Shown piece after piece: positions 9,588 to 21,032 of a DNA stretch of 64,000 nucleotides. The notes under the pieces are model-generated. The model was not told the DNA's origin. It searched no databases and was given only the letters and a program-made list of their open reading frames with translations. The stretch's first letter is position 1. Every line of letters starts with the position of its first letter. A program made the translations under genes and the position numbers. Origin of the DNA: Ailurus styani (Eukaryota; Chordata; Mammalia; Carnivora; Ailuridae); contig LNAC01000103.1 of assembly GCA_002007465.1 (NCBI GenBank), positions 1,634,565-1,698,564 on the forward strand, given 5' to 3'.

Positions 9588-11033
9588 GTGCTGTCCAGGA
9601 CTTGTTGCTTCAGGAAGTGTTTCTGGTGTTTGCTGTGTGCACTCTGCTACTGTGTCTTGTCTGCTTCTTCTCCCAGGTCTGTTGTCTGCAGTTTTTTGTT
9701 GCCTGAAGTGGGGAGTGTTTGGACCTTGGCCAGAGTGTAGCGAGTTTTAACTAGGTGTGCTTTGGTCTGCTTGTTAAAAGAGACCTTTGCTCTTTCACTA
9801 GAACCAAAGCTTTGTAGCACTCTATGGTCAGTAGCCTTGGTGCGTGGGGAGCATTTGTATTGGTCTTCTAGGGGAGGGGCCCACTGCTCTGGTTTTGAGG
9901 CACACTTGCCCTAATAAAGAAGTGCCTAAGGAGTGCGGGATAGGGGTGGGGGGTTTGTGTAAGTGGCTTAAGCTGCCACTGTTGGTGCTGTGCTGCTTAC
10001 TGAAGTTAGTTTATCCTGAGTGTGGGGGTAGAGAAATGCTGCCAGCCATCTCCCTTATTCCTAGAGAGGGGAGTTCACACCTGCCACTATCTGGGAAACC
10101 ATCCCAGAAAGGTGAACAATCTCCCCTCTTGTGTCCCAAGAGTCCCTCAGATCCCTGCCTTTGTCCTGTCTGTGTCAGGCTTATCTGCCCTGGCAGTGCA
10201 GTGCACCTGTGTTGTATCCCAGGCAGGCAAGCTGAGTTTTTAAACTACAGACTTCAGGGACCTGGTATGGTGCAGACCCATGATGGTCCTCTGGGGAAGG
10301 GTGTTGCCATGCTGTGGCTGGTGCAGGTTTGTCCCAGAAGGTCAGTCACACCATTTCGCAGGAGTTTGCAGTTTGGTTTAAAGCACAACAAACAAGTTGG
10401 TGTCCAGGTTAGCTGCCCTCAGCATGGATGCTGAGGGGTAGGGGAAGGAAATGGCATCCACCAGCTCTTTTGTCCCCAGAGAGGCAATGCCACTTTCACC
10501 AGATGCATTCCAAGAAGGGGGAACCCTCTCTCCTGGTGTGTCCCAAGGGATCCTCAGATTGTGCCTTCTGCCCTCCTTCTCTACAAGAGTACTGCAGTGC
10601 CTACCAGGCTCAACACCGGGCTCAACAATAGCTCAGACCTCTAAACTCCAGTCTTTGAGCCCTACTAGTTGTAAAAAACCTCTCGATGATTAGTCCCTCT
10701 CATTTTTCCAGTCAATGCAGTGGCTTTGAGGAAGTGTTTTTCTTGTGCAACCCTCTATGTGTTCCCCTCTCTCTCTTCTCATCTTTCTCCTTTCTCTTTG
10801 ATTAGGACTCCCTTTCCTTCTCAGCACCCAGGATCTTTTTCTCCCCCAAATCATGTCTCTATACCTACCACAATGTAGAAGGCCTCTTCTCTCCCTGTAG
10901 ATGTGCAGTTCATCTGTCAGTCCTCAGATCAATTTCTTGTTTATTCAGAATGATCTGATACATATCTAGTGGTGCTTGAATGACAAGGCAAGCCTTGGGT
11001 CCTCCTACTATTCCACTGCCTCCCAACCTCCCT
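9588..11033 (-). other. LINE-1 5' UTR (antisense), with about 410-bp internal repeat
   Basis: This GC-richer block lies upstream of the ORF1 start in element orientation, which is where the L1 promoter lies. Two degenerate units follow each other at a spacing of 407-410 bases: GGGGTAG at 10025 and 10435, GTGTCCCAAG at 10131 and 10538, and CCTCAGAT at 10145 and 10552. The 5' end is near 11033 (GGGAGGTTGGGAGGCAGTGG on the minus strand). Promoter activity is unlikely after such divergence. Confidence 0.7.
9844..10434 (+). other. 196-codon open frame antisense to the LINE-1 5' UTR
   Basis: The longest open frame in the window, in opposite orientation to the L1. It begins ATGGGGAGCATTTGTATT-like at 9844 after a GTGCG context and contains a hydrophobic stretch (LKLPLLVLCCLLKLVYPECG, about residues 42-61). 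Primate L1 has an antisense 5' UTR frame called ORF0, but no sequence relation is implied. The higher GC content alone lengthens chance frames. I see no protein family. Confidence 0.3.
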
Positions 11034-11039
11034 TTCCAA

Positions 11040-11375
11040 TGTTACCTTATATAATTTCACATGTACAACTTAGTGATTCAAGTTAGTATTTTGTGCTATG
11101 CTCACTGTAAGTATAGCTATCAACCATACACGTTAAATTATAATTAAGAGTTGTTAGCCACAGGGGCACCTGGGTGGCTCAGTCGGGTAAGTCTGCCTTC
11201 AGCTTAGGTCGTGATGCCAGGGTCCTGGGTTCAAAGCCCACATCGGACTCCCTGCTCAGTGGGGGTGTGCTTTTCCCTCTCCTCTTCGTGCTCTCTCTCT
11301 CATTTGCTCTTTCCCTCTCTCAAATAAATAAAATCTTAAAGAAAAAATAAAGAGTTGTTAGCCACAGAGGGTTCA
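11040..11375 (-). mobile_element. Old L1M 3' UTR relic, antisense, split by a SINE
   Basis: 'TTCACATGTACAACTTAGTG', 'GTGCTATGCTCACTGTAAGT' and 'TATAGCTATCAACCATACA' resemble the reverse of old L1M 3' UTRs. The match continues briefly after the SINE. Divergence is high. Confidence 0.45.
11164..11349 (+). mobile_element. Older CanSINE
   Basis: GGGCACCTGGGTGGCTCAG head, a second pyrimidine block, and an AAATAAATAAAATC end. Perfect 18-base TSD AAGAGTTGTTAGCCACAG at 11146-11163 and 11350-11367. Confidence 0.95.
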
Positions 11376-11938
11376 TAATGAAATCCTAACAGCTCTCACA
11401 AGCCATACCTGTGCAGAACTGAAATTATGCTGTTAGCATATTATAATTTTAAAGAAGTTAAATCATGATAATTTTTGTTGAGTGTATGGACATAAATGTT
11501 TATGTGTGTGTATATATAAATTATTGTTAATGGAATTTTGTTTGTAATCAAACAATTAATTCTGAGATTGTATGTTTCCAAATTACTCAAAAATAGATCC
11601 AAAGATGATATTTAATACTAATTTAATTTTCAGGAAATATATTTTTGTTCTTTTGTTTTATTCTTCTCTAAGTGGCCACTTCTCTACCATTTTGAACAGA
11701 AAAAATTAAAATATTTTCAGCAAAGGAAATAATTTTCATTTTCATTTTTGAATTATGATCGCTTGGTAATAGCTTTTTTTTTTTTTAGGTTTTGAGTGAT
11801 TTTCAGGTGGTGTCCAGGCTCAAAAATAAAAGTTTCATAACTTTATCTCCACTTGATATTAAATGCTGTAAATAAAATGTCCATAAAATGTAGGGAAAAA
11901 AATCAGATACAAATTAAACTTATAACAATGTATGTGTT
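11376..11938. other. Unassigned AT-rich DNA
   Basis: Nothing recognised. A short T-run is present at 11776-11787. Confidence 0.5.
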
Positions 11939-11981
11939 ATATGTGCATATATATATGTATATATATATATATATATATATC
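11939..11981. repeat. (TA)n microsatellite
   Basis: TGTGCATATATATATG followed by an uninterrupted TA run. Confidence 0.95.
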
Positions 11982-12774
11982 ACCTCCTTCATTATAAACA
12001 ATCTGAGTTATAGTAATGATAAAGGCCACTGTTTACAGTCTAAAATTCATGTAGTATATTTCTGAGCTTCTTACTTTGATTTTACTTGTGCCACAGAACA
12101 GTAGTGTCTACAGCCTTTGATAAATGCACTAATCCTTTTTTGAAAAATTCATTTTATTTTAAACCTCAGGGATTTTTATATATCACTTATAAGTTAAGTA
12201 AACAGTTTTCAGTCAAGAAAGTACTCAAACACAAAACGTAACCATGGGCAAGAATCAACAGAAGAAATGGAAAATTGTGACAGATCAGCAAAGGCTTCTA
12301 GATATTGCACATAATAAACACAATATGTCAAATAGATGTAGTTGAAGAATAAGAGGCAAGCTCTAAAATATTTTGAGTGTAAAGAATTTTATAATAATAT
12401 ACAGAATGAACAGACTCGACAAAATATAAAACAGACTTTCCAAAATGAATAATAAGGACTTGATAAAGACTAAAAAAAGGCATTTTAAAATTAAAAAATG
12501 CATTTATGGATTTCAGCTTCTCATGATAGTGTATCAGATACCTTAGAATTAGTGTAGAGAAAAACTTGAAACTCTGGACCAATTGCATATGCTTCATGGG
12601 ATCAGGGAGTTAACAATACAGTAAAGATTTATTTACCTGGCTAGTACTTAAGAGATGATAGAACCTAGGCAGATGAGGGTAATATTTAGAGTGATTTATA
12701 CCCTCTAGTGGTTTTGAATGCATCTCTTTCTTAAATTTTCCTAGTGGTTGAAAGTATTTAAAGTTTGAAACCCT
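11982..12774. other. Unassigned DNA
   Basis: No repeat, gene or RNA recognised. Confidence 0.5.
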
Positions 12775-12880
12775 CTGGGGGCATCCAGTACAAGTCTCTC
12801 TTCTTGTTTATGGATGAAAACATTGATGATATGTGCTTGTTTTATCAGATTATACAACTTGGAAGAGGTGCCTGAAAATT
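12775..12880 (+). mobile_element. MIR-like relic
   Basis: 'GGGGGCATCCAGTACAAGTC', 'TTGTTTATGGATGAAAACAT' and 'AGATTATACAACTTGGAAGA' follow the order of MIR-type sequence (vertebrate tRNA-derived SINE, core to 3' side). Weak similarity. Confidence 0.35.
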
Positions 12881-13932
12881 TTTGGACCTGTTTAAGTTTG
12901 CTTGTGCTTTTTTCCTGTATTTCTGCTCTATCCTTTTTCTTTATTTGAGCTTTATGTGTGTATATTTATGAACAGGATAATTAAACCAAACCTTGACACT
13001 GTAAGTCTTGGTTATTTATTTACTTATTTATTTTTACAGTGTAAGGATGAGGAAAATGGTGGTGGAATCCTATGTTGACAGAGTTGACAGAGTTGTAAAC
13101 CATGGCTGGTCAGAGGTCACTCAAGCAAGGTGATCGCTTACAGGAGAAAAATCACATGAATGACTTGGAGCTAGCAGATCAAAGATCAGTGGAAATTTAA
13201 TGGGTCAAAAATGAAAATTTAGGCAATGAGAAATTTAGTCAAAACTGAAAGTAACTAGGTACTAACCTGAGGCTTCCCAAGTACCAAGTTACACCTGCAG
13301 ATAAAATGGTCAGAAGGGAAGACTGTAAAGCCCAAAGGTGGTTAGGAAGATATGCTGTGACTAGAATAACTCCTTCCTGTGGATAATTGGCAAAAAAAAA
13401 TTACACAGCTTCAGTGGGAGAGAATCAGGAGCCTCTTTAAATATCATATTGGTGATCCCTTACAGAGCAGGTATTCAGATGAATTTTACACATGGGATAT
13501 TAAGGACCTCTTTGTTTTGCATTAGAAGTGTGGATGGAAGGGCATGTTCAGTATTAATCAAGACACTAGATACCGCAGCTTTGGAGAAATGTGGATAAAT
13601 ATATGATCTCTCAAACTGCCTCTCTGAATCAAGGCAAAAGTGTATAACACATCCTGAAAAAGGACAATTGTCATACTCCACCTTTAATTTTCAAATGGAA
13701 TCCTACTTCTGAGGTTGCTGACTGTTAAGAATGCAAGCAACTTTGGATTGGGTGTATAATGACATAAGTTTCTTCCAATTCCTTTAACTTAAGTTATGAT
13801 TAATGATGTAATAGACAGGGTTTCAACTGTTAAGACTCCCTATGTGACTAATGCTGGGGCAATAGGATGAAGTGAAATAATCTGTCATGGTCCTTCTCTC
13901 TTAGCTATCCCAAAGTGGGGTTGAATAATAAG
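12881..13932. other. Unassigned DNA
   Basis: About 1 kb with no recognisable element. A short direct repeat (GACAGAGTT, twice) occurs at 13077-13094. Confidence 0.5.
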
Positions 13933-13943
13933 AAAAAAATTAG

Positions 13944-14250
13944 GGCGTCTGGGTGGCTCAGTGGGTTAAAGCCTCTGCTTTCAGCTCAGGTCATGATCTT
14001 AGGGTCCTGGGATCGAGGCCCGCATCGGGCTCTCTGCTCAGCAGGGNNNNNNNNNNNNNNNNNNNNNNNNNNNNNNNNNNNNNNNNNNNNNNNNNNNNNN
14101 NNNNNNNNNNNNNNNNNNNNNNNNNNNNNNNNNNNNNNNNNNNNNNNNNNNNNNNNNNNNNNNNNNNNNNNNNNNNCCCCCCCCCCCCGCCTGCCTCTCT
14201 GCCTACCTGTGATCGCTCTCCCTCTGTGAAATAAATAAATAAAATCTTTA
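13944..14250 (+). mobile_element. Mustelid-type CanSINE broken by an assembly gap
   Basis: The head (GGCGTCTGGGTGGCTCAG) to CTGCTCAGCAGGG is at 13944-14046 and the end (GCCTGCCTCTCTGCCTACC to the A-tail) at 14188-14250. Direct repeats AAAAAAATTAG at 13933-13943 and 14251-14261 give the TSD. Between the two parts are 130 N and a C11 run, where related copies have only about 25 bases. Confidence 0.93.
14047..14176. other. Assembly gap (130 N)
   Basis: Unknown bases inside a SINE, followed by a poly-C run at 14177-14187. Confidence 1.
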
Positions 14251-14261
14251 AAAAAAATTAG

Positions 14262-14590
14262 TATTCTTTCAAAATAAGAAGCAATAATGATAAAAATGAT
14301 GAAAATACTTTGAAAAATTAAACATGCAGCTTTGAGATATTTCATAAAAATTAGTACAAATATTAAGGAAATAAATGGAGTATTTATTAAATCTATGAAA
14401 CCAATCAATAAATGTCAGGCTCCCACTTTGAAATCAACCAGTCAGAGGTTGATTTACTCCAATAAACATATTTTTAAGACTTATCCATCAAAAATTTAGT
14501 AACTACTCCATTTATTTTCTCAACTTTTATGAATTTTTAATGTCTCATCAACTGCTCCAGCAACAGATTTACTCATATATGAGCACATCA
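14262..14590. other. Unassigned AT-rich DNA
   Basis: Nothing recognised. Confidence 0.5.
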
Positions 14591-14593
14591 TAT

Positions 14594-14668
14594 TGTGTGT
14601 CTGTGTGTGTGTATATACCCACATATGTATGTATATATACTATAGCATACTACATATATATAATATAT
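14594..14668. repeat. (TG)n/(TA)n microsatellite
   Basis: Interrupted TG units pass into GTATATAC units. Confidence 0.9.
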
Positions 14669-14669
14669 G

Positions 14670-15897
14670 GTGGATATAGGATACTACCAAAGATAAAGTA
14701 ACTAGAGGGTCAGGTTTCTAGGCCCAACCTGCAAGAGGAGTCCCAAGTTTATTTGTATCAGAATGACTAAAATGTCCTGAGGATGGATAAAAAACTTAAC
14801 CAGATTGCTGAATAGTGTCCACAACTGTTTGCCATACCCTGAATTGTTTGTGAACAAGAAGAGAAACTAAATGCAGATATGCACTGCCTATTGACAAACA
14901 TGGACCAGGTCAGAGCAGAATACATTGGCCTATTATTGTAGTTTCAGGTAGATACTAATGAGTCTTAACTAGGACAGTTACTCATGCTGGATGTAGATTT
15001 GCATATTCATTAAGTGAAACAAACATGTCTATCATGATAAGAGGTTTAGAGCTGAAAATATTTCAGTTTGGACCTCATATTTATCAACTAATCAAAATAC
15101 CCATTTTAGTGCTGGTACAATGCAATAATGGACCAAGTAGCATCCTATAATGAAATTTCCATGTATTTCGTCATCTATAAAAAAATACATGGGTTGAAAA
15201 GTGGAATGGACAGTTGAAATATATGTTTGAGCTATTTTGGGGAAAATGTATTTCTTCCTTCCTTCCCCTCTCTGTCCCTCCCCTTCCTTCCCTTCTCCTC
15301 TCCTCCCTTCTCCACCTGTTCATGTAGTGCCAGGATCTGGGTTGCATTTATGGGTCTGGTGTAAGGATCAATTTCTAAATGTGATACTATGACACTATAT
15401 GACACTATAATCTAAATATTACTCACTGAATACATAGGGTAATAATGGGATGGTTTACTTCTTCTTACCTGCCTAAGCTATTATTAATAATTGCTGCTTC
15501 TTTCCTGCCTAAGCTAGTATTAACGATTGCTTCTTTCCTACTTTTGAGACTGTCCTATAAGCTAATACTTATCCAACTCTGCTCCACCTACTCTGTTTGC
15601 CTGTAAAAGTGCAAAGGGAGAAGCACTAGCCACATTTATACTGCTGTTAACTTGATATGTCAGTCTTCTCCTAGAGACTGATGGTCTTACCCTGAGAAAG
15701 AAGGTTAGTCCTGGGCAAAAGCTAATGACAGTTGGAAATAAGGGAAGCAACTACTGATGGAAAGGAAGCCAGTAAGTGGAAAAGGCAAACAGTAAAAGCT
15801 AATTTTATTTTGGTGCCTATGAAAGACCAAAAGCAATAAATTTGATATTATCATTTAGCTGTATTTACAGATGCCCATAAAGGTGAAGCTAATTGCT
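14670..15897. other. Unassigned DNA with a pyrimidine tract
   Basis: A C/T-only tract (CTTCCTTCCTTCCCCTCTCT and following) lies at about 15252-15315. A degenerate duplication, 'CTTACCTGCCTAAGCTATTA' and 'CTTTCCTGCCTAAGCTAGTA', is at about 15463-15522. Nothing else was recognised. Confidence 0.55.
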
Positions 15898-16757
15898 ACC
15901 CTTTTCTCCACGTCCTTGCCAACAGTTGTTACCGCTTCTCTTTTTAATGACAGCTATGCTTAACATAAGGTGTGAGGTGATATCTCACTCTGGATTTGAT
16001 TTCATTTCCCTGATGATTAGTGATATTTAGCACCTTTTCATGTACCTATTTGCCATTTGTATGTCTAATTGGAAAAAAATATCTGTACTGTTCTCTGCTC
16101 AATTTTTAATCAGATTTTTTTGCTTTTCATTTATATATGTTCCTTATGTATTTTGGATTTAATTCCATGTCAGAGATATGCTTTGTAAATATTTTTTCCC
16201 ATTCCATTGGTTTCTTCATTTTGTTGATTTTTTTTTCTTTTGCTGACCAGAATATTTTTAGTTTAATGTTGTCTGTGTTAGCTTTTGTTGCTTGTGTTTT
16301 TAGTATCATATCCAAAAAAAAAAAAAAAAAAATCATTGTCAAGACTAATGTCAAGAAGCTTTTTTCCCTATGTTTTCTTCCAGAAGTTTTAGGGTTTCAA
16401 GTCTTGTGTCCTTAATCCATTTTGAGTTAGTTTTGTGAATAGTTTGAAATAAAGATTCAATTTTGCATGTAGTTATGCAGGTTTCCCAACACTATTTAAT
16501 ACAGTAGTCTTTCCCCTTTGAGTATTCTTGGTTCTCTTGTCAAATATTAGTTGACCATATATGTAGGGGTATCTATCTGGGTTCTTGATTATTTTCCATT
16601 GGTCTATGTATCTGTTTTTATGCTAGTACCATACTATTTTGATTACTACAGCTTTGTAATACAGTTTGAAATTAGGAAGTGTGATACCTCCAACTTTAAT
16701 CTTTCTCAAATTGCTCTGGCTATTTGGGATTTTTGTGGTTCATTATAAATTTTAGGA
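15898..16757 (-). mobile_element. L1MA/L1MB-like LINE-1 3' region, antisense
   Basis: Plus-strand landmarks are the reverse of an older mammalian L1 from the ORF2 end to the 3' UTR: TTCTCCACGTCCTTGCCAAC, AAGGTGTGAGGTGATATCTC, ATTTCCCTGATGATTAGTGA, then TAGTACCATACTATTTTGAT and GAAATTAGGAAGTGTGATAC. A 20-base A-run at about 16313-16332 looks like a homopolymer expansion. The frames are interrupted. Confidence 0.82.
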
Positions 16758-16857
16758 TTCAGAATTTGGTGTTTATCATTCACATGTAACTCAATTGATT
16801 TTTATTAACCATATGTGCATTTCCAGTCAGACTATTGAATAAAATTTAACATACATT

Positions 16858-17570
16858 TTTGCAAGTACATCATTCTCTCTATATATGCTTTTCCTACTTG
16901 CTTTTGTCTTTTAGCATTCTTCCTTAGATTCATTTCAATTGATGTATTCTTCTTCTCGTATGCAATCCATATGCATGAACATAGGCAGAATTATTTATCC
17001 ATCCTTCATTTGATGGAAATTTATATTTCTGGGTTGTTTTTCTTTTCCGCTCTAATAAGGAATGTTGCTATAAATATTCTCTCTGTCTCTGTCTCTTTTT
17101 CCATTAGAGAACTTAACTAGAAGTAAGGTATACCAGATTTTTCTCATTTTGCTTTCCAAAGTGTTTTTAACAATTTCAAAATAGTATATAAGCAATTGTG
17201 TGTTTCTGCAACCTGCTTTATGGACTGTTGGTAATTTTTGCCAGTTGGATAGATGTGCATGCATATTTCACTGTGATTTTAATTTGTGTTTTCCCATTTT
17301 TTTATTTCAAAAGGTTAAACATTTCATATTCATTGCCCATTTCAGTTTTATTATCTCTTAACTATCTGTTCATTTCCTCTGATCATTTTTCTATTCAAGT
17401 GTTGAATCTTTTCTTGTTGATATATTACAGTTTGGTATATGTTCTTGAGATTAAGCCTTTGCTTATAACATTAATGACAAATATAATCCCAAGTTCGGGC
17501 TTCATTTTATCCCAGTTTCCTGTTATTTTTAATGCACAAAGATTTAAGTGTAAATACTGAATTTATCAGT
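16858..17570 (-). mobile_element. Ancient L1M 3' UTR relic, antisense
   Basis: 'ATCCATCCTTCATTTGATGG', 'TTCTGGGTTGTTTTTC', 'GGAATGTTGCTATAAATATT' and 'TTGAGATTAAGCCTTTGCTT' follow the reverse of old L1M elements. It repeats the same L1 zone as 15898-16757 in diverged form, so it is a separate, older insertion. Confidence 0.55.
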
Positions 17571-18120
17571 CAGTCATAAACCATTCCTTATCTCAATTTG
17601 ATTTGATTTTTTATAAACAGGAATAAATACAAACATTATGAAAATAAGAGAAAAGTAATACTCTAACATACTACATAAACTTCTTGTAAAAAGAGGTTTT
17701 ATAATTACCTGTGTACTATTATTTTTTTGACTGACCTTAAAAGAAATCTGTACTTTGTGGTTAAGCTTGATTTAAAAAAGAGCAAAATTTATTGCTACAT
17801 TTCTACCATTTTCTCTCAGAATTTGAACACTGAAGAATAACTTGCAAACTACCTTATGAAAGTAACACTTTATTTTCCTATATTTATATCTAGATAATAC
17901 CTGCATGTATATTTATAGTTCAAGTCATCCATAAATAGGAACGAGGACAGCTTTCATTGAAGTGATCTACCTCTTTTGATATTCATTTCAAAAAAAGTTT
18001 GTAAGACAGATAAAACTGATGGCATTAAGATGCAAAAGAAACAGGCAAGAATAAAGAAAGTATGTGAGTCGAGAGAATTTTTGAAACCACTGTAAAATCA
18101 GAAGGTGGTTAGACAATATT
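17571..18120. other. Unassigned AT-rich DNA
   Basis: Nothing recognised. Confidence 0.5.
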
Positions 18121-18129
18121 TATTCATGT

Positions 18130-18196
18130 ACACACATGTATAAATATATAAATATCTATGTATATGTACCTAGATATATATATATATACATATAGT
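18130..18196. repeat. AT-rich simple repeat with (TA)n
   Basis: Imperfect TATAAATA units, then a TA run at about 18173-18187. Confidence 0.85.
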
Positions 18197-20139
18197 CATT
18201 CATATTTTATATCAATAGATAGATAAAATTCCATATATAGTGTGGGATTCAGTCAGTTGACATTTTCTTTAAGATTTAGTTTTTATATTCTATAAACTAT
18301 TACAGCAATTAAGTGAAATATTCAAATAGCCAAATAAGTAAAACCGACTTTATTGTTCTCCGTTAGTTAGGTATTAGGGGATATGTTCACACTCTCAAGG
18401 CATTTACATATAGAAATATATTATTTTTATATTCACTGATGAAACTTAAGTTATTTCTCTTATAAAAACATGAAGGTGATCTATGAACATTAAATATTGT
18501 GTCTACATAGCCTCAAAGTATATTTAGAATAAAAATGGATATTCCATTTATTACATTCATGAATAAAATAAGATTTCTTTGAATTGAACAAAATGAGGAA
18601 AATGAAGGAAGTTAATAAAATATGCATTATTATATTTCCAATATCTGAAATACATCTAATAATGTTCAGGGTTTATACTTGGGCCACATCCTGTAGCACT
18701 TCTGGGTCTAATTAGTTTTTACTGTCTTAAGAATATACAGTTTCTTAATACTGAAATTGTTGTTCCTTAATCTATGGTAATATATATTATTGGGAAGAAG
18801 CAAAGTAATTTGGGTTGATGAAGCAATTTCCTTCACCTCAAAACCTATTCTGCCTGTGCCTGAATGTGTACATTTGTATTTAAATAAATTGACCTAAGGT
18901 GATATATGGGATCTTTATTTGACATATTGATGTAAGAACACTATTACTTCTATAATTCATGTATTCTGGTATCTTGAAACTGCTTATTCATAAAGGGTAT
19001 GCAGTGCCCTTTTTGTAGTATTATCCCAAGCTTCATACTTTGTATATGTTAGAGACGTTGCTAGTAAAAATGTTTTAGGTCAGAAAAATGTTTTATTTAT
19101 CATCACATTTCTATCTGTCTAGCTTGGTAATTCAATTCAGGCATCAGATTTATCTTATTCATGCTATTAGCTTAATTCCAGAGGTCTAAATGGCTTTACT
19201 TTGAGAAAATACAATAACTTTATGATTATGATTTAAACTGATATTAAAGGATCTAAAGAAGGTTAAAAGAGGAGTTTGAAAAATGTTTTGAGTCATAAAT
19301 GAGAGAAAGTCAAAATATATATCTTTCCGAATTAGCAACTTCACATCTACTAACACTCAAGCTGTGATATAAATGATGTTCACAATTTTGCTCCTACTAT
19401 CAGGAGAGCATTCACTTTAAGATTTGGCCATGTCACAGCTGTTCACTGCTTGAACTTCTCTGGATTGCCAAAGAAGTAGGATGGATTGCCATTGTCCAGG
19501 CTTTCATCGTTCATCCATTTCACTTCCTAGAGGAGATGACTAGTAATATTAGTTGAGAAAGTGGGATAAGGATCTAGTCACACAGATACTAAAAAAAACT
19601 AGCTATTACATTCCATTGCCTCACCTGGTCCTTGCTTTTCAGAGCTGCTATTGATCTCTTAGTTCTGCTTCCCCTAGAATTCTCCTGGAGTATTGGACCA
19701 TTCTGCTACACTCTAAACATAGATAGCACAGGTCAGTTTTGTTTACTATAATGTACAAAAGCTTAGATAAGTTAAGATATTAAAAAAAGTAATGTAAGTC
19801 CTAAACCAGAATGTTAGATGTGAGGTGCCTCTTTAGATTTTGGTATGATGCCTATGAATTAGGAATATTCACAGATTTTTCCAACTACAGTGCATTTTTT
19901 GATATTGGCATGACTACATAGCTCATACAGAGGATCCTTTTTACAGAGAAATATTTTAGCTTCTGTAAAATACATGGAAATAGTTTGACCTTTTACAATT
20001 AATGTTTTTAAAACCTTTATAGAAAGAAAAAAAGGTCTACAAGTTAAAAATTTCACTTAGAATTTAGAAAAGTGTCTTTAGCAAAAATGCATTTCCTTCT
20101 TATTTTCTCTCTTCCTTTTCTTCAAGGTATATCTGTGTT
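18197..20139. other. Unassigned DNA, 1.9 kb
   Basis: No repeat family, gene or RNA recognised. Short frames here are not supported by any resemblance. Confidence 0.5.
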
Positions 20140-20582
20140 AGCTTAATCGTACTTGTTCAAAAGATTTATTGAATCCCAAACCCCCAGTTCATCAGAATGT
20201 GACTATTTTTGAACATAGGGTCATTGCAAATATAATTAGTTAAGATGTCATATTGGAGAAGGGTGGGCCCTTAATCCAACGTGACTGATTCTTATAAGAA
20301 AAGATAAATTTGGATATAGACAAAGACAAAATGAGGACAGCCATGTGAAGACAGAGGTAGGGGTGGAATATATACTGCTCTAGCTAAGGAATGCCTGGGG
20401 CTACCAGAAGCTAGGAGAGTCAAGGGAAGATTTCCCTTTTGAGGTTTTAGAGGATACTTGGCTCTGATTAACACCTTGATTTCAGACTTCTAGACTCTAG
20501 AAATGTGAAGACAACATATATATTGCTTTAAACCATCCACTTTGTCATACTTTATCTCAGCCCTCAGAAACTAATTCAACAA
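20140..20582 (+). mobile_element. MLT1-like MaLR LTR
   Basis: Clear order of MaLR LTR landmarks: CCCAAACCCCCAGTTCATCA, 'GAACATAGGGTCATTGCAAA', 'GGTGGGCCCTTAATCCAA', 'AGCCATGTGAAGACAGAGGT', 'ACCAGAAGCTAGGAGAG' and 'AACACCTTGATTTCAGACTT', closing with 'GAAACTAATTCAACA'. This is a nonautonomous ERVL-type LTR relic with no internal region. Confidence 0.82.
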
Positions 20583-21018
20583 CTCAACTCTGTCTCTCCC
20601 TCCTTAAAACTTGCTTTGTATAGAAAAAAATATACACTTTATAACTATACTATATTGATGAATAGGTATTCATCCCTTCAAGTAGAAAATATGTCTTCAA
20701 TATGATGGCTACAGGGAGAAGTGTTAATTGTAGAATTAAGGAGGTACTCTAAAAAAAAAAAGGAGGGTACTCTACAAACGATGAAAATAATCTGGTCTGA
20801 TTCAAATGGTTTTATGTTCATATATTCTTGGCTTTCACGTAATGAAGAAATTTCTGAGCATGGTTATGGCTATTAGAGCAATAACATTGATTATTATTAT
20901 TAAAGTCCACCAAAATATATATAGGCAGTATTCCAAACCTTTATAGTAATTGCAAAATGAGGTTATACAAACATTTGGCATTTCTCACTTGTATGGATTT
21001 ATCACATTTGAGGATAAT
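20583..21018. other. Unassigned DNA
   Basis: Contains an A-run at 20751-20761 and a short (ATT)n near 20891-20900. Nothing else. Confidence 0.5.
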
Positions 21019-21032
21019 ATGACAACTCATTG

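Larger units (their letters stand above)
5478..11033 (-). mobile_element. Long antisense carnivore LINE-1 with preserved 5' UTR and nested insertions
   Basis: Read from right to left, this is an L1: 5' UTR (about 11033-9588), the first 52 codons of ORF1 (9587-9429), a breakpoint, then ORF2 from the endonuclease side (about 9358) to near its C-terminus (about 5478). Most of ORF1, the start of ORF2, the end of ORF2 and the 3' UTR are missing. The frames are broken by stops and shifts, so it is dead. Four later insertions interrupt it: a SINE (5715-5936), a sense L1 fragment (6291-6774), a solo LTR (7494-7961) and a SINE (8607-8800). Their removal restores contiguous ORF2. The number of hits marks it as one of the older identifiable elements here. 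No TSD was found for the L1 itself. Confidence 0.88.

Noticed and set aside
9844..10693. Long plus-strand frames (196, 67 and 80 codons) as cellular genes
   Set aside because: They lie inside the L1 5' UTR, overlap each other in different frames, and show no domain. Kept only as a possible antisense L1 frame.
13915..14408. Open frames crossing 14047-14176
   Set aside because: They run through 130 undetermined bases inside a SINE, so they are artefacts of the gap.
19380..19730. Possible L2-like relic
   Set aside because: Scattered pyrimidine-rich words, but no sustained collinearity with L2 or any other family.
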